Below, piece by piece: positions 1 to 7,727 of a stretch of 64,000 nt of DNA. Each line of letters starts with the position of its first letter. Position 1 is the first letter of the stretch. The translations under genes and the position numbers were made by a program. The notes under the pieces are model-generated. The model did no database searches and was not told where the DNA came from. It saw only the letters and a list, made by a program, of their open reading frames with translations. This DNA comes from JBDRMV01 sp043825615 (lineage in GTDB: Bacteria; CG03): NCBI GenBank assembly GCA_043825615.1, contig JBDRRS010000011.1, forward strand, positions 53,711 through 117,710. The letters are read 5' to 3'.

Positions 1-1
1 A

Positions 2-802
2 GCGTTGATAGAAGGAGACAAGGGTTTCGCGCACATCGGGAACATGGTCGCGGGGCTTACCGCCGCGCAGGTATTCATAGTGACGCTTTCGGCGGCGGTC
101 ATGATGAACATAATGAGTTACGCAAAGATACCCGCCTCCACCTCGCATTCAATTGTGGGTTCTCTCATAGGAGCGGGAATCGCTTTCGGTCAGGAAGTGG
201 ACTACTCAAAAATCGTCAAATCCGTTTACTGCTGGGTCATAACGCCTGTGGGCGCTGCCGTTTTCGCATTTCTTTTTTACCACATACTGAGTTTTGTATG
301 GGTGAAACGGATAAAGAATCTGTTCATGCTCAGCTGGACCATCAAGATATTTTCCATACTCTTCGGCTGTTACGGCGCGTATTCGCTGGGTGCGAATAAC
401 CTTGCGAACGTCGTGGGCATTTACGTGCACGGCGGCATGCTTACGGGGCGTCTCGGACAAATCCTCGGGGGAGCGGCCATAGCTTTCGGAGTCATTACTT
501 ATTCTAAAAACGTAATGGCTACGGTGGGAAGCGGTATAACGACACTGAATCCCTTCGGCGCGCTGGTCTCCGTTTTAAGCGGGGCTCTTGTGCTGCACAT
601 CTTTGCGAAATTGGGCGTTCCGGTTTCTTCTTCGCAGGCGGTCGTCGGCGCTGTTCTGGGCGTGGGGATTGTGAAGGGCGCCAAAACCGTCAGTTACAGG
701 AAATTGTTCCAGATTTTTGTGGGCTGGATAGCAACTCTTGCCGGTACGATTGTTTTCAGTTACATAATGTGCGTTCTGTACCGCAAAATCACCGGCGCGT
801 GA
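2..802 (+). CDS. PiT-family inorganic phosphate permease, 3' part
   Basis: The open frame enters from the left edge, so the N-terminal part lies outside the window; about 266 residues are visible. The protein has many hydrophobic helices and the two short sequences typical of PiT carriers: PASTSHS in the first half and PVSSSQA near the end, each next to a small-residue helix, plus GANNLANVVG. PiT proteins import phosphate through the cytoplasmic membrane using proton or sodium gradients. The stop codon overlaps the GTG of the next gene by four bases, so the two are probably co-transcribed. A PhoU-like partner, common upstream of bacterial PiT genes, cannot be checked here. Family assignment is firm; the exact start is unknown. 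Confidence 0.9.
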   Translation, partial: ALIEGDKGFAHIGNMVAGLTAAQVFIVTLSAAVMMNIMSYAKIPASTSHSIVGSLIGAGIAFGQEVDYSKIVKSVYCWVITPVGAAVFAFLFYHILSFVWVKRIKNLFMLSWTIKIFSILFGCYGAYSLGANNLANVVGIYVHGGMLTGRLGQILGGAAIAFGVITYSKNVMATVGSGITTLNPFGALVSVLSGALVLHIFAKLGVPVSSSQAVVGAVLGVGIVKGAKTVSYRKLFQIFVGWIATLAGTIVFSYIMCVLYRKITGA

Positions 803-2256
803 AACTTGAAAGGGCGAGCGGGATTTTACTGCACCCGACTTCTCTTCCTTCAAAATACGGCATTGGCGATTTCGGGCCCGCCGCCCGTAAATTTGTGGAC
901 TTTTTGTCCGCATCAGGGCAGAAACTCTGGCAGATACTCCCTCTTCAGCATACCGCGGGCGGCTCTCCCTACGACTGCATTTCCGCTTTTGCGGGAAATC
1001 CTCTTCTCATCAGTCCCGATGAACTTATCAAAGACGGAATTCTTCCGAAAAAAATTCCCGCGCCGGAATTTTCTTCGGAAAGGGTTGATTTCAGAAAAGC
1101 CGGAAAATTCAAAGCAGAAGCGTTGAAACGGGCGTTCGGAAATTTCAAGGGAAGCCGGGCGTTTGAACTTTTCTGCCGGAAGAACGGATACTGGCTTGAC
1201 GATTACTGCAATTTTCTGGTTTTGAGGGATAAATTCGGGCCTTTGTGGAACAGGTGGCCTGTATCTTTCGCAAAAAGGGAAGAGAAACATTTGAATGATT
1301 TCAGGAAAAAATTTTCGGAAGCAATTGAAGAACAAAAATTTATTCAATGGCTCTTTTTCAAGCAATGGTACGGGTTGAAAAAATACGCGAATAAAAAAGG
1401 GATAAAAATCATAGGCGACGTCCCGATGTTTGTTTCTCTGGACAGCGCCGACGTGTGGGCGCACAGGGAACTCTTTTTGCTGAACGGGAGAGGAAATCCG
1501 CTGTTTGTTTCGGGGGTTCCGCCGGACTACTTCAGCAGGACGGGGCAGTTGTGGGGCAATCCGGCTTACAACTGGTCTGCAATGAGGGCGAATCATTACG
1601 GCTGGTGGCGGCAGAGGTTTCAATCTGCGTTTGAGATTTATGACGTAATCAGGATTGACCACTTCAGGGGTTTTACCGCCTGCTGGCGGGTTCCTGCGCG
1701 CGCAAAGACGGCTTTGAAAGGGAAATGGGTACGGTCGCCCGGTTATGAATTGTTCAGGGCGTTGAAGAAATATCTCGGCGTTCTTCCGATAATTGCGGAG
1801 GATCTCGGGCGCATAACGCCCGAGGTTCGGAAGCTCCGCAAGTTTTTCGGATTTCCCGGAATGAAAATTTTCCAATTCGCTTTTTCGGGGAGAGCCCGGA
1901 AAGAGTTCCTTCCGCAGAATTACGGCAGAAACTGCGTCGTCTATACGGGGTCCCACGATAACGATCCTGTCGCCGGCTGGTGGCGGCGCTGTTCCGAAAA
2001 GGAAAGGGGAAGGGTCATCGGGTTTTTCGGCGGCGTCAAAGAATTGAACTGGCAGATGATTCAAAGCGCAATGGCGTCAAAAGCGGGTTTTTCCGTTTTC
2101 CCCCTTCAGGATGTTTTAGGTCTGGGAAGCGGCGCGAGATTTAATTTTCCGGGAACAACAGGGAGGAACTGGCGCTGGCGGTTTGATTTTGACGCTCTCA
2201 CGGAAGATATAACAAAAAAACTCCGTCTTCTGACAGGAATTTGCAGACGGGATTGA
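799..2256 (+). CDS. malQ: 4-alpha-glucanotransferase (amylomaltase), GH77
   Basis: A complete 485-residue protein, the usual length of bacterial MalQ. It transfers alpha-1,4-glucan segments between maltodextrins or glycogen chains in the cytoplasm. Visible GH77 features are RASGILLHPTSLPS at the N-terminus, IRIDHFRGF (nucleophile Asp), IAEDLG (acid/base Glu) and YTGSHDND (transition-state Asp; Ser replaces the usual Thr). I chose GTG at 799 because it forms a GTGA overlap with the permease stop; the in-frame GTG at 769 would extend deep into that gene. No other glycogen gene is nearby, so its place in glycogen or maltodextrin turnover rests on family knowledge only. Confidence 0.95.
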   Translation: MKLERASGILLHPTSLPSKYGIGDFGPAARKFVDFLSASGQKLWQILPLQHTAGGSPYDCISAFAGNPLLISPDELIKDGILPKKIPAPEFSSERVDFRKAGKFKAEALKRAFGNFKGSRAFELFCRKNGYWLDDYCNFLVLRDKFGPLWNRWPVSFAKREEKHLNDFRKKFSEAIEEQKFIQWLFFKQWYGLKKYANKKGIKIIGDVPMFVSLDSADVWAHRELFLLNGRGNPLFVSGVPPDYFSRTGQLWGNPAYNWSAMRANHYGWWRQRFQSAFEIYDVIRIDHFRGFTACWRVPARAKTALKGKWVRSPGYELFRALKKYLGVLPIIAEDLGRITPEVRKLRKFFGFPGMKIFQFAFSGRARKEFLPQNYGRNCVVYTGSHDNDPVAGWWRRCSEKERGRVIGFFGGVKELNWQMIQSAMASKAGFSVFPLQDVLGLGSGARFNFPGTTGRNWRWRFDFDALTEDITKKLRLLTGICRRD

Positions 2257-2284
2257 TTATACGGCGAAAACCGGGGAACAGTGC

Positions 2285-2313
2285 TTGACACTGTATGTAA
2301 ATCGGCATATAAT
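2285..2313 (+). promoter_or_regulatory. Consensus sigma-70 promoter of the pilin cluster
   Basis: TTGACA at 2285-2290 and TATAAT at 2308-2313 with a 17-base spacer: both hexamers match consensus exactly. The expected transcription start, about seven bases after the -10 box, falls at roughly 2320, next to the first pilin start codon at 2322. The transcript would have almost no 5' leader. Confidence 0.8.
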
Positions 2314-2321
2314 ATAATGGT

Positions 2322-2480
2322 TTGAAATATAAATTTCTAAGCGATGAGATAGGGCAGGGCGAAACGGAGTACGTGATTATGATTTTCTGCCTGCTTGGCG
2401 TGATTACCTTTTTGAAGATTTTTAACCTGTACGTAAACAAGGCGTACCTTGACGCGATGAATAGGATAAGACAGTGGTGA
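2322..2480 (+). CDS. Flp-type pilin-like protein 1 (52 aa)
   Basis: Small class III pilin-like protein with a short positively charged leader, then G-QGETEY followed by a hydrophobic helix, which fits the Flp processing rule G|xxxxEY with Glu at +5. The only start codon before this motif is TTG at 2322, because an in-frame stop lies at 2310. It sits directly after the promoter and lacks a ribosome-binding site. It is therefore either translated as a leaderless message or is a pilin that lost its own start. The stop overlaps the GTG of the next pilin gene. Being first and most divergent of the series, it may be a minor pilin. Confidence 0.6.
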   Translation: MKYKFLSDEIGQGETEYVIMIFCLLGVITFLKIFNLYVNKAYLDAMNRIRQW

Positions 2481-2692
2481 AATTTGCGTCCGGCGAGAGC
2501 GGGCAGGCCCCGAACCAATCCCTCAGTTTTCTTCGGGATACTGCGGGGCAGGCAATGACGGAATATATTCTGGTGGTTTTTCTGATTGTTCTCGCCTGCG
2601 CGCAGGTTTTGAGGACTTTCGGTCTGGCCCTTGACCTCGCTCTTGTCCAGGCGGCGAGGAAACTCGGCGGTTTCGGAGGGACGATTAAATGA
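2477..2692 (+). CDS. Flp-type pilin-like protein 2 (71 aa)
   Basis: Class III pilin-like protein with an unusually long leader of about 24 residues before G-QAMTEYILVVF. The hydrophobic stretch then forms the single helix that becomes the pilus core after TadV cleavage. The mature part would be about 47 residues. GTG at 2477 overlaps the upstream TGA as GTGA; GTG at 2474 is an equal alternative. The stop overlaps the next gene's ATG. The long leader is odd compared with its neighbours (7-13 residues) and could include duplicated or inserted sequence. Confidence 0.75.
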   Translation: MKFASGESGQAPNQSLSFLRDTAGQAMTEYILVVFLIVLACAQVLRTFGLALDLALVQAARKLGGFGGTIK

Positions 2693-2856
2693 GAGCATTC
2701 ATAAGGGAAGAAAAAGCGGCGGGGATGACGGAATACATTCTTATTGTTTTCCTCATTGCGCTTATTGCTTATGTTACCGTACAGGAATTCGGAAAAACGG
2801 TTTCCGGAAGGTTTATCGGGGCGGGGAACAAAGTTGAGTCCGCCTGGGGCGACTGA
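2689..2856 (+). CDS. Flp-type pilin-like protein 3 (55 aa), Ala at -1
   Basis: Flp-like pilin with leader MRAFIREEKA and a core AGMTEYILIVFLIAL. Counting back from the conserved Glu at +5, the residue before the cleavage site is Ala instead of Gly, unlike every other pilin in the cluster. Archaeal and some type IVb processing enzymes tolerate Ala here; otherwise this subunit would be cut poorly. The ATG overlaps the preceding TGA. The frame is closed by TGA just before a 41-base spacer with a strong ribosome-binding site for the next gene. Confidence 0.75.
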   Translation: MRAFIREEKAAGMTEYILIVFLIALIAYVTVQEFGKTVSGRFIGAGNKVESAWGD

Positions 2857-2897
2857 ATTGTAGCGGGCGGACTTCTGTTCGCCGGAGGAGGAAAAAT

Positions 2898-3059
2898 ATG
2901 AGGTTTTTAACAGATGAAAAAGGGCAGGGGATGACGGAGTACATTCTTCTCGTTTTTCTGATTGCGCTTCTTGCCTACGCAATGGTTAAGACGTTCGGCG
3001 ACACGGTGAAAAATGCGTTCAATTCGGGCGCGCGAAAAGTAAGGAACGCCGCAAGATAA
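2898..3059 (+). CDS. Flp-type pilin-like protein 4 (53 aa), candidate major pilin
   Basis: Compact canonical Flp pilin: leader MRFLTDEKG, cut site G|QGMTEY, hydrophobic helix to about residue 30, then a short polar tail of FNSGARKVRNAAR. A strong Shine-Dalgarno run GGAGGAGG ends six bases before the ATG, the best ribosome-binding site in the cluster, which suggests this is the most highly translated pilin and possibly the major subunit. It is the only pilin of the first five that starts after a clear spacer with such a site. That ranking is an inference from sequence only. Confidence 0.8.
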   Translation: MRFLTDEKGQGMTEYILLVFLIALLAYAMVKTFGDTVKNAFNSGARKVRNAAR

Positions 3060-3073
3060 TACAAAAACTTTAA

Positions 3074-3262
3074 ATGTCTGCCCTTTATAAATCAAAAGGG
3101 CTGGGTTTGTTCGGTTGTGAGGATGGTCAGGGAATGACCGAATATATTCTGCTTGTTTTTCTTATCGCCCTTGTCTGTGTTTTCGGAATCAGGATGTACG
3201 GCGGCAAGATAAAGAAGGGTTACAGGGTCGGTTCGGAAACACTCAGAGGTCTCGCGAGGTAA
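3074..3262 (+). CDS. Flp-type pilin-like protein 5 (62 aa)
   Basis: Pilin-like protein with leader of about 18 residues, then G|QGMTEYILLVFLIALV and a basic C-terminal tail. It begins 14 bases after pilin 4 with no obvious Shine-Dalgarno site, so translation may depend on coupling to pilin 4. The hydrophobic core is nearly identical to pilins 3 and 4, which points to recent tandem duplication, while leaders and tails differ. Confidence 0.75.
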   Translation: MSALYKSKGLGLFGCEDGQGMTEYILLVFLIALVCVFGIRMYGGKIKKGYRVGSETLRGLAR

Positions 3263-3264
3263 AT

Positions 3265-3474
3265 TTGTTCAAAAAACTGCAAATTGGAAATCTCACATCC
3301 GGCGTTTCTCATCCGGCATCTTCTTCCGGTCAGGCGCTCGTGGAATACGTGATTGCGCTCTTCCTCTGCGCTCTGGTCGCTGCCGGGACGTTCAAAATGT
3401 ATCAGTCGGCAATGAGGGTCCATTACAACAAGGTGGCGGGAGCCAGAACGGGCATTATCGGGATGCACCCGTGA
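3265..3474 (+). CDS. Pilin-like protein 6 (69 aa), Flp/TadE intermediate
   Basis: Starts at TTG two bases after the stop of pilin 5. The leader is about 22 residues, then G|QALVEYVIALFLCALVAAG, keeping Glu at +5 but with VE instead of TE, as in TadE-like pseudopilins. The tail (MRVHYNKVAGAR) resembles the start of TadE proteins. Size is that of Flp pilins. It therefore looks intermediate between major pilins and the TadE/TadG-like minor pilins that follow. The stop overlaps GTG 3471 of the next gene. Confidence 0.65.
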   Translation: MFKKLQIGNLTSGVSHPASSSGQALVEYVIALFLCALVAAGTFKMYQSAMRVHYNKVAGARTGIIGMHP

Positions 3475-3914
3475 GAATGAACAGACGCGGGGAAAAAGGG
3501 CAGGCGTTCGTTGAGGTCATTATGGTTTTTCCGATTCTTCTCACGCTGATTTTCGGGATTATGCAGATTGCGATGATTGCCGAGTCAATGTTCGCCTTAA
3601 ACGATGCGGCAAATTCCGCGGCGAGAGCCGCTTCCGTCGGTAAGTCGGCGAACGTTGCGGCGGGTTACGTTATCGGCAGAACAATAGGCCTGACGGGGTA
3701 CGGTTATTTCGGAGGCGTTACGACGCGGCGTTCCACAATAAATTCAAGGAGACCGAGAGGAATTCCCGGGTCAATCAGAGGCAACAGAAGAATAAGAATC
3801 GTGGAATGCACGGTGAACTATTTTTTCAAACCGATGTTTATGAAGGTGCCCGTCATTCCCCTTTCCGCATCGGCGAGGGCGATGGTTCACGAACTCCCGG
3901 AGGGCGTCCGATGA
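3471..3914 (+). CDS. TadE-like pseudopilin (147 aa)
   Basis: TadE-family minor pilin: short leader MRMNRRGEKG, cleavage site G|QAFVEVIMVFP with Glu at +5, a TadE-type helix with a Pro and LLTLIFGIMQIA, then NDAANSAARAASVG, the conserved region after the helix in TadE proteins. About 100 residues follow as a soluble periplasmic domain. GTG 3471 overlaps the upstream TGA; ATG 3477 is an equally good start. TadE/F proteins are processed by the same peptidase as Flp and are needed for pilus assembly in Tad systems. Confidence 0.8.
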   Translation: MRMNRRGEKGQAFVEVIMVFPILLTLIFGIMQIAMIAESMFALNDAANSAARAASVGKSANVAAGYVIGRTIGLTGYGYFGGVTTRRSTINSRRPRGIPGSIRGNRRIRIVECTVNYFFKPMFMKVPVIPLSASARAMVHELPEGVR

Positions 3915-4783
3915 AAAAGAAAAAAAACGAAAGCGGGCAGGCAATCGTTCTGGTCGCTCTGACGATTCTGGTTATGTGCCTTTTCGCTTTTACGACAATC
4001 AACACGGGAGTTGTTTTTTACAGGAGAATCCAGATGCAGAACGCGGCGGACTGCGCCGCCCTGAGTTCCGCGAGAATAACAGCGAGGTCATTGAATACGA
4101 TTGCGCAGGCAAACAATGTAATAGGCATCACACATATTTATTGTGTCGGCGGTTTTATGACGCCTATTTTCTGGGGAAGCGCGATTATGTTGAAGAGTAT
4201 GAAGGGCGCTTACGAGGCAATGAGGTCTCTTGAAACGGCGTGGGTCAGGGCAGGCGCCGGTCAGGCAGCGTTGGTAGGACGTAGAGTCGCACAATTGAAT
4301 GGCGCCAACCTGGCGGTTCCGACCGGCGGTTTTGGAATGAGATTAAGAGGGCGGAGGATAACTGTTTACTGGACGAAATGTATCAGAATACCGACCCCTT
4401 CCGGAACGATTTCTATTGAGATACCCTGGCCACCGTTCAGAACGAGATATGACCCTGCGTATTACAGAAGAACATGGGCACAGGGTGAGAGGAGAGCCCA
4501 ACCGACTCACAACATAAGTTGGGTGGTAAGGAAAAATGCTTATAGTCCCTTTGGAAAATCGCTTTTCGGCGGAAGTATGTCATCAAAGCAGACGTACGCA
4601 AATGCGCGGGCGAGGGTTTTTTACGACTGCACAAGAAATTTCTGGGCGAATTACGGCGGTTTCCCCCGCGAAAGAAATGCCGGCTGGATGGAAAGAGCAT
4701 TTATTCCCCAGCCCGCTTCGTTCATGAATCCGGCTCAATTCAACGCTTACCTTGTTCCCGTCGGAGTGGCTTATTTTCACTGA
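3911..4783 (+). CDS. TadG-like pseudopilin (290 aa)
   Basis: Basic leader MKKKKNESG, then G|QAIVLVALTILVMC and a long periplasmic part. The segment after the helix contains RRIQMQNAADCAALSSA, the conserved block of TadG/Flp Tad-like proteins. Position +5 after Gly is Leu, not Glu, which is usual for TadG proteins that are not fully processed like pilins. The ATG at 3911 makes an ATGA overlap with the TadE-like gene; a frame start at 3806 would lie inside that gene. At 290 residues it is shorter than typical TadG (about 400-600) and lacks a visible von Willebrand domain. Confidence 0.75.
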   Translation: MKKKKNESGQAIVLVALTILVMCLFAFTTINTGVVFYRRIQMQNAADCAALSSARITARSLNTIAQANNVIGITHIYCVGGFMTPIFWGSAIMLKSMKGAYEAMRSLETAWVRAGAGQAALVGRRVAQLNGANLAVPTGGFGMRLRGRRITVYWTKCIRIPTPSGTISIEIPWPPFRTRYDPAYYRRTWAQGERRAQPTHNISWVVRKNAYSPFGKSLFGGSMSSKQTYANARARVFYDCTRNFWANYGGFPRERNAGWMERAFIPQPASFMNPAQFNAYLVPVGVAYFH

Positions 4784-5325
4784 TGAAAATTTTTAATCTC
4801 CCATTTAAAAATCTTCCGTTAACTTCCCCTTTAGTAAAGGGGAGCAGGGGGATTTGTCATCCTCCCCGTTTGCCGGCGTTACTATCAGGTGTTGGCGGGC
4901 AGGCAATGGTCGAGTTGATTATCTGCCTGATTGTCCTGCCTCTTTTTGTTACGGGTATTGTCAGGTTCGGCCAGACGCTCATAATACAGCAGCGCCTTCT
5001 GATGGCGGCGAAACACGGGGTTATTCTCAGGTCAACGAATCTTGTCTCTGACACTGAAGTAAGGTCAGAAATCAGGAGGTTCCTCTCTAACACAAGGTCC
5101 AGACCCAGGATGGAAGGAAACAGAATAACGATACGACTTTCAAGAGTTTCGGGACCCTTTGGGAATCCCATATCGAGAGTGGAGGTTGGCTATAGAATAA
5201 GGGTTCCGAAATTCAGCAACAATTTTTTTCAGCCGTTTAAGACGGAGCAGATTACGTTAAGAGAATCCGCCTTCTGCGCCAATTTCAGGCGTCTGAGCGG
5301 CACGCCCTACACTCCTGACTTTTAG
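4783..5325 (+). CDS. TadE-like pseudopilin with repeat-derived leader (180 aa)
   Basis: After residue 38 this is a normal TadE-like protein: GG|QAMVELIICLIVLPLFV with Glu at +5, a helix, and a soluble domain of about 120 residues ending in a region rich in Arg. The ATG at 4783 overlaps the preceding stop as TGATG. The leader is unusually long because codons for LTSPLVKGSRGIC are encoded by a copy of the CCCC...GGGG dispersed palindrome at 4824-4855. A normal leader is 6-12 residues, so the repeat appears to have entered in frame and been tolerated, since the leader is removed by TadV. It is the last gene of the pilin cluster. Confidence 0.75.
   Translation: MKIFNLPFKNLPLTSPLVKGSRGICHPPRLPALLSGVGGQAMVELIICLIVLPLFVTGIVRFGQTLIIQQRLLMAAKHGVILRSTNLVSDTEVRSEIRRFLSNTRSRPRMEGNRITIRLSRVSGPFGNPISRVEVGYRIRVPKFSNNFFQPFKTEQITLRESAFCANFRRLSGTPYTPDF
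4824..4855. repeat. CCCC-AAAGGGG-GGGGGATTT dispersed palindrome inside a coding region
   Basis: TTCCCCTTTAGTAAAGGGG forms a small stem, followed by AGCAGGGGGATTT. Same layout as the two copies at 33184-33221 and 33579-33612 around the DUF559 gene. Here it lies within the leader codons of the last pilin-like gene and keeps the frame open. Confidence 0.75.
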
Positions 5326-5338
5326 CAGGAAAGAAAAA

Positions 5339-5358
5339 GGGGACAGGTACTTTTTTGT
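5339..5358. repeat. GGGGACAGGTAC short dispersed repeat
   Basis: GGGGACAGGTACTTTTTTG lies 13 bases after the stop of the last pilin gene. It belongs to the loose family of GGGGAC/GGGGTC elements found at gene borders across the window. The T-rich right part could act in transcription end, but no stable stem precedes it. Confidence 0.45.
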
Positions 5359-5447
5359 TTAATAAAAAATTTTGGGAACGGGAGAACTGTCAAATTTTAC
5401 TTCTTTCATGTAGATTTTTTGTAAGGCAATTCGGGCAATTCGGGGGA

Positions 5448-5476
5448 TTTACAAATTTGTTCATTTTTTGTTTAAT
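5448..5476 (+). promoter_or_regulatory. Promoter of the mntA-hepT operon
   Basis: TTTACA at 5448-5453, 17-base spacer, TTTAAT at 5471-5476. The -10 box ends six bases before the ATG at 5483, so the predicted message starts at or next to the start codon. Confidence 0.5.
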
Positions 5477-5482
5477 ATCATT

Positions 5483-5869
5483 ATGAGAAATATTTTTTCC
5501 GTTTCTGCAAAAATTTTAAGAGGATTTAAACAGATAGAAGCGGTATATATATATGGTTCCGCTCTGAAAAACAGGAATTTTGAAGATATTGATTTTGCCC
5601 TGATTACTTCAGGAAAAATAAAGGACGAGCAGAAGTTTATTACGGACGTTTCGTTATCTCTTGAAGCAGAATTAAAAGAGGAATGTGATGTTCATTTGAT
5701 GCGGGAATTTCCGATGCATTTGAAATACAGAATCATCAGCGAGGGCAAGCTGCTGTTTTCAAAAGATGAAAAGGAAACGACATGGTTTGAAGCCGAGGTT
5801 TTAAACATTTTTCTGGATTTTAAGCCGACGTATGATTGGTTTAATGCTCAAATAATAAACAGGGCATGA
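5483..5869 (+). CDS. mntA: MntA-like nucleotidyltransferase antitoxin (128 aa)
   Basis: Minimal nucleotidyltransferase. G25-S26 followed eight residues later by D35-I-D37 gives the GSx8DxD active site of MNT proteins. In type VII toxin-antitoxin pairs of the MNT-HEPN kind, MntA transfers AMP onto a Tyr of the partner HepT toxin and silences it. The ATG at 5483 is preferred to TTG 5468 because it lies directly after the predicted promoter; no ribosome-binding site is visible. The stop overlaps the start of hepT in ATGA, the usual arrangement for this pair. Codon use is more AT-rich than in the pilus genes, consistent with an acquired module. Confidence 0.85.
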   Translation: MRNIFSVSAKILRGFKQIEAVYIYGSALKNRNFEDIDFALITSGKIKDEQKFITDVSLSLEAELKEECDVHLMREFPMHLKYRIISEGKLLFSKDEKETTWFEAEVLNIFLDFKPTYDWFNAQIINRA

Positions 5870-6297
5870 TAGACAGGGAAAGAATAGCGCAATATCTTGA
5901 CGGTTTTGACAGAATTCTTGAGGACTGGAAAATTTTGAAGTCGGAAGTTTCCTGCAAAGACATTGCGGAAAAAAGAGACATCTGCCACAGGGTTTGTTAT
6001 GTGATGCTTGTTGCAATTCAGACGGCGATTGATATGGCAAATCTTATAATTGCGAATGAGAAATTAAGAAGGCCGAGTTCGTACAGAGAGTCCTTTGAAA
6101 TTCTATCCGCAGAAAAGATAATCAGCAAAGAAAATGCGGATGTTTTGAAACAACTCGCGGGTTTTAGAAATTATCTTGTTCATCAGTATGTTAAACTTAA
6201 CTATAAGCGAGTTTGCGATAATCTGAAAAAAGGTTTTAATTCGCTCAATTACTTCAGAAGGGCAGTTGGAGAGTTAACAAGAAAGTCAGCAGGTTAA
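5866..6297 (+). CDS. hepT: HepT-like HEPN RNase toxin (143 aa)
   Basis: HEPN-domain protein of the DUF86/HepT group. The catalytic motif is R101-NYLV-H106-Q-Y108, that is Rx4HxY, with the Tyr available for AMP addition by MntA. HepT toxins act as RNases (reported on tRNA or mRNA) and form dimers in which both RxxxxH motifs face each other. The gene overlaps mntA by four bases, so both are translated together. It ends tail-to-tail with the membrane protein on the other strand, sharing a TTAA for both stops. Confidence 0.88.
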   Translation: MIDRERIAQYLDGFDRILEDWKILKSEVSCKDIAEKRDICHRVCYVMLVAIQTAIDMANLIIANEKLRRPSSYRESFEILSAEKIISKENADVLKQLAGFRNYLVHQYVKLNYKRVCDNLKKGFNSLNYFRRAVGELTRKSAG

Positions 6298-7727
6298 AAA
6301 TTCTTTGCGCTATGACGCGCAGGTCTGTAGATTTCGGAGATTTCATCGGAGTAAACGCATTTCCATTTTTTGGAACTCTCAAGATAAAAAGAAAGAGGCG
6401 TGTTTTTTTCCCAGAGAATTAAATCAAAGCCGTATTTTTTCAGAAATTTTCCGGGGTCTTTTTCCAGCGTGGTTGAAAGGAAGAAATCCTCAAGAAACTT
6501 TCCCGGGTAAAAATCCGCACGCCCGTCTATAAAAACGGGAATGTCATTAAAAATCAGGTAGCCGCCCCAGCGGTAGGGGTTTAATATTTTTTCCGGCTTA
6601 ATTTTTTTAAGAATTTCCGCCGCTTTAACGGGATAATCCGTTTTGTCCATAAAACCGTCCGAAAAATTTGTCCTGAATGTTATAAAAATCAGAAACAGAG
6701 CAGTCAGGACAAGAAAGTAGTTAAAATGTTTCAGCAGTTTTGAATTTTGAAAGAGGTTTGCCGGAATTCCCGCTTTGGAAAAGGGGAGAAAGGCGGCTGC
6801 GGAATTTTTAAGGTGAACCGCAATAACGGGGGAAACAACAAGAAGAAACAGCGGAACGTTCCTTACCGAGTAAAGCGCGAGAAAAAGAAAAATCAGAAAA
6901 AGCAGAGCGTTTCTTAAGGATGGTTTTTCTTTTGAAAAAGCAAACGAAAAAACGGAAATTGCAATGAAAGCGAAAAGACCCCTGCCGTATGGTTCGTGGA
7001 AGTCGGGGCTCATCCATTCCATTATGTAAGAGAGGTGAATGTGCGTTGAGCCGGCGAGGTATTTCAGAGGGTGAAGAATGCCGGCCGCTCCGTGAGGGTT
7101 TATCAGGGAAGCAAGCAGGGAGAGAATGAAAATTTTTGCGAGCCCGCCGGACTTTCCGGTTTTTATCGTTTCTTCCAATGCAAAAATAAAAAGCACTCCC
7201 AGCCCGACGATAAACATCCCGTGCAGGTTTATCCACAAAAGAAAGATAAGAGGTATGAGCCGTTGTTTTTTATTCCCGCAAAAAAGCAGGTAAATCAGGG
7301 CGGAGAGAAGGAAAAACGAAAAAATCTGCGGCCTGACGGAATAGGTTATTGAGGAAAACCAGCCGCTTAAGGCGGTCACAAAAACGGCAGTTTCAAAGGA
7401 TGATGTTTTTTTAAAAATTGTCAGGAACAGCAGCCCGAAAACGAGGGTGACAAGAAATGCCTTGACGAGTATTAAACCGCCCGCCCCTGTATATTTGTAA
7501 AGCAGATGAAAAACAACCTGTGACAGCCATTCGTGGTTGCGCCATTCCTTCAGGGGGAAAGACCATGAGAAAGAATCCGTTCTCTGAAACCCTTCCGACA
7601 TTATTTTTTCGCCTGTTTTAATGTGCCAGAAGAAATCAGGGTCGGAGATTTTCGTCAGGTTGAGCACAAAAATAACGGAGAAAAGATAGAGCGCGACAAT
7701 GCCTCTGATATCAAATTTCATTTTCAT
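6294..7727 (-). CDS. Polytopic membrane protein, GT-C-like, function unknown (477 aa)
   Basis: About ten to twelve hydrophobic segments spread over the first 380 residues, with a short soluble C-terminus. An early extracytoplasmic loop has DPDFFWHIKTG and RNHEWLSQ, and a central motif NLHGMF follows; an acidic loop after the first helix is typical of GT-C glycosyltransferases and related polyprenyl-linked enzymes. I recognise this as a family of uncharacterised bacterial membrane proteins and cannot name the substrate. The C-terminal part (VFIDGRADFYPGKFLEDF) is soluble. It is a single gene between two operons, transcribed against them, with ATG at 7727 and a second in-frame Met two codons later. 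Confidence 0.7.
   Translation of the reverse strand: MKMKFDIRGIVALYLFSVIFVLNLTKISDPDFFWHIKTGEKIMSEGFQRTDSFSWSFPLKEWRNHEWLSQVVFHLLYKYTGAGGLILVKAFLVTLVFGLLFLTIFKKTSSFETAVFVTALSGWFSSITYSVRPQIFSFFLLSALIYLLFCGNKKQRLIPLIFLLWINLHGMFIVGLGVLFIFALEETIKTGKSGGLAKIFILSLLASLINPHGAAGILHPLKYLAGSTHIHLSYIMEWMSPDFHEPYGRGLFAFIAISVFSFAFSKEKPSLRNALLFLIFLFLALYSVRNVPLFLLVVSPVIAVHLKNSAAAFLPFSKAGIPANLFQNSKLLKHFNYFLVLTALFLIFITFRTNFSDGFMDKTDYPVKAAEILKKIKPEKILNPYRWGGYLIFNDIPVFIDGRADFYPGKFLEDFFLSTTLEKDPGKFLKKYGFDLILWEKNTPLSFYLESSKKWKCVYSDEISEIYRPARHSAKNF

Noticed and set aside
913..2064. 383-codon minus-strand frame
   Set aside because: Shadow of malQ, whose catalytic motifs are all on the plus strand.
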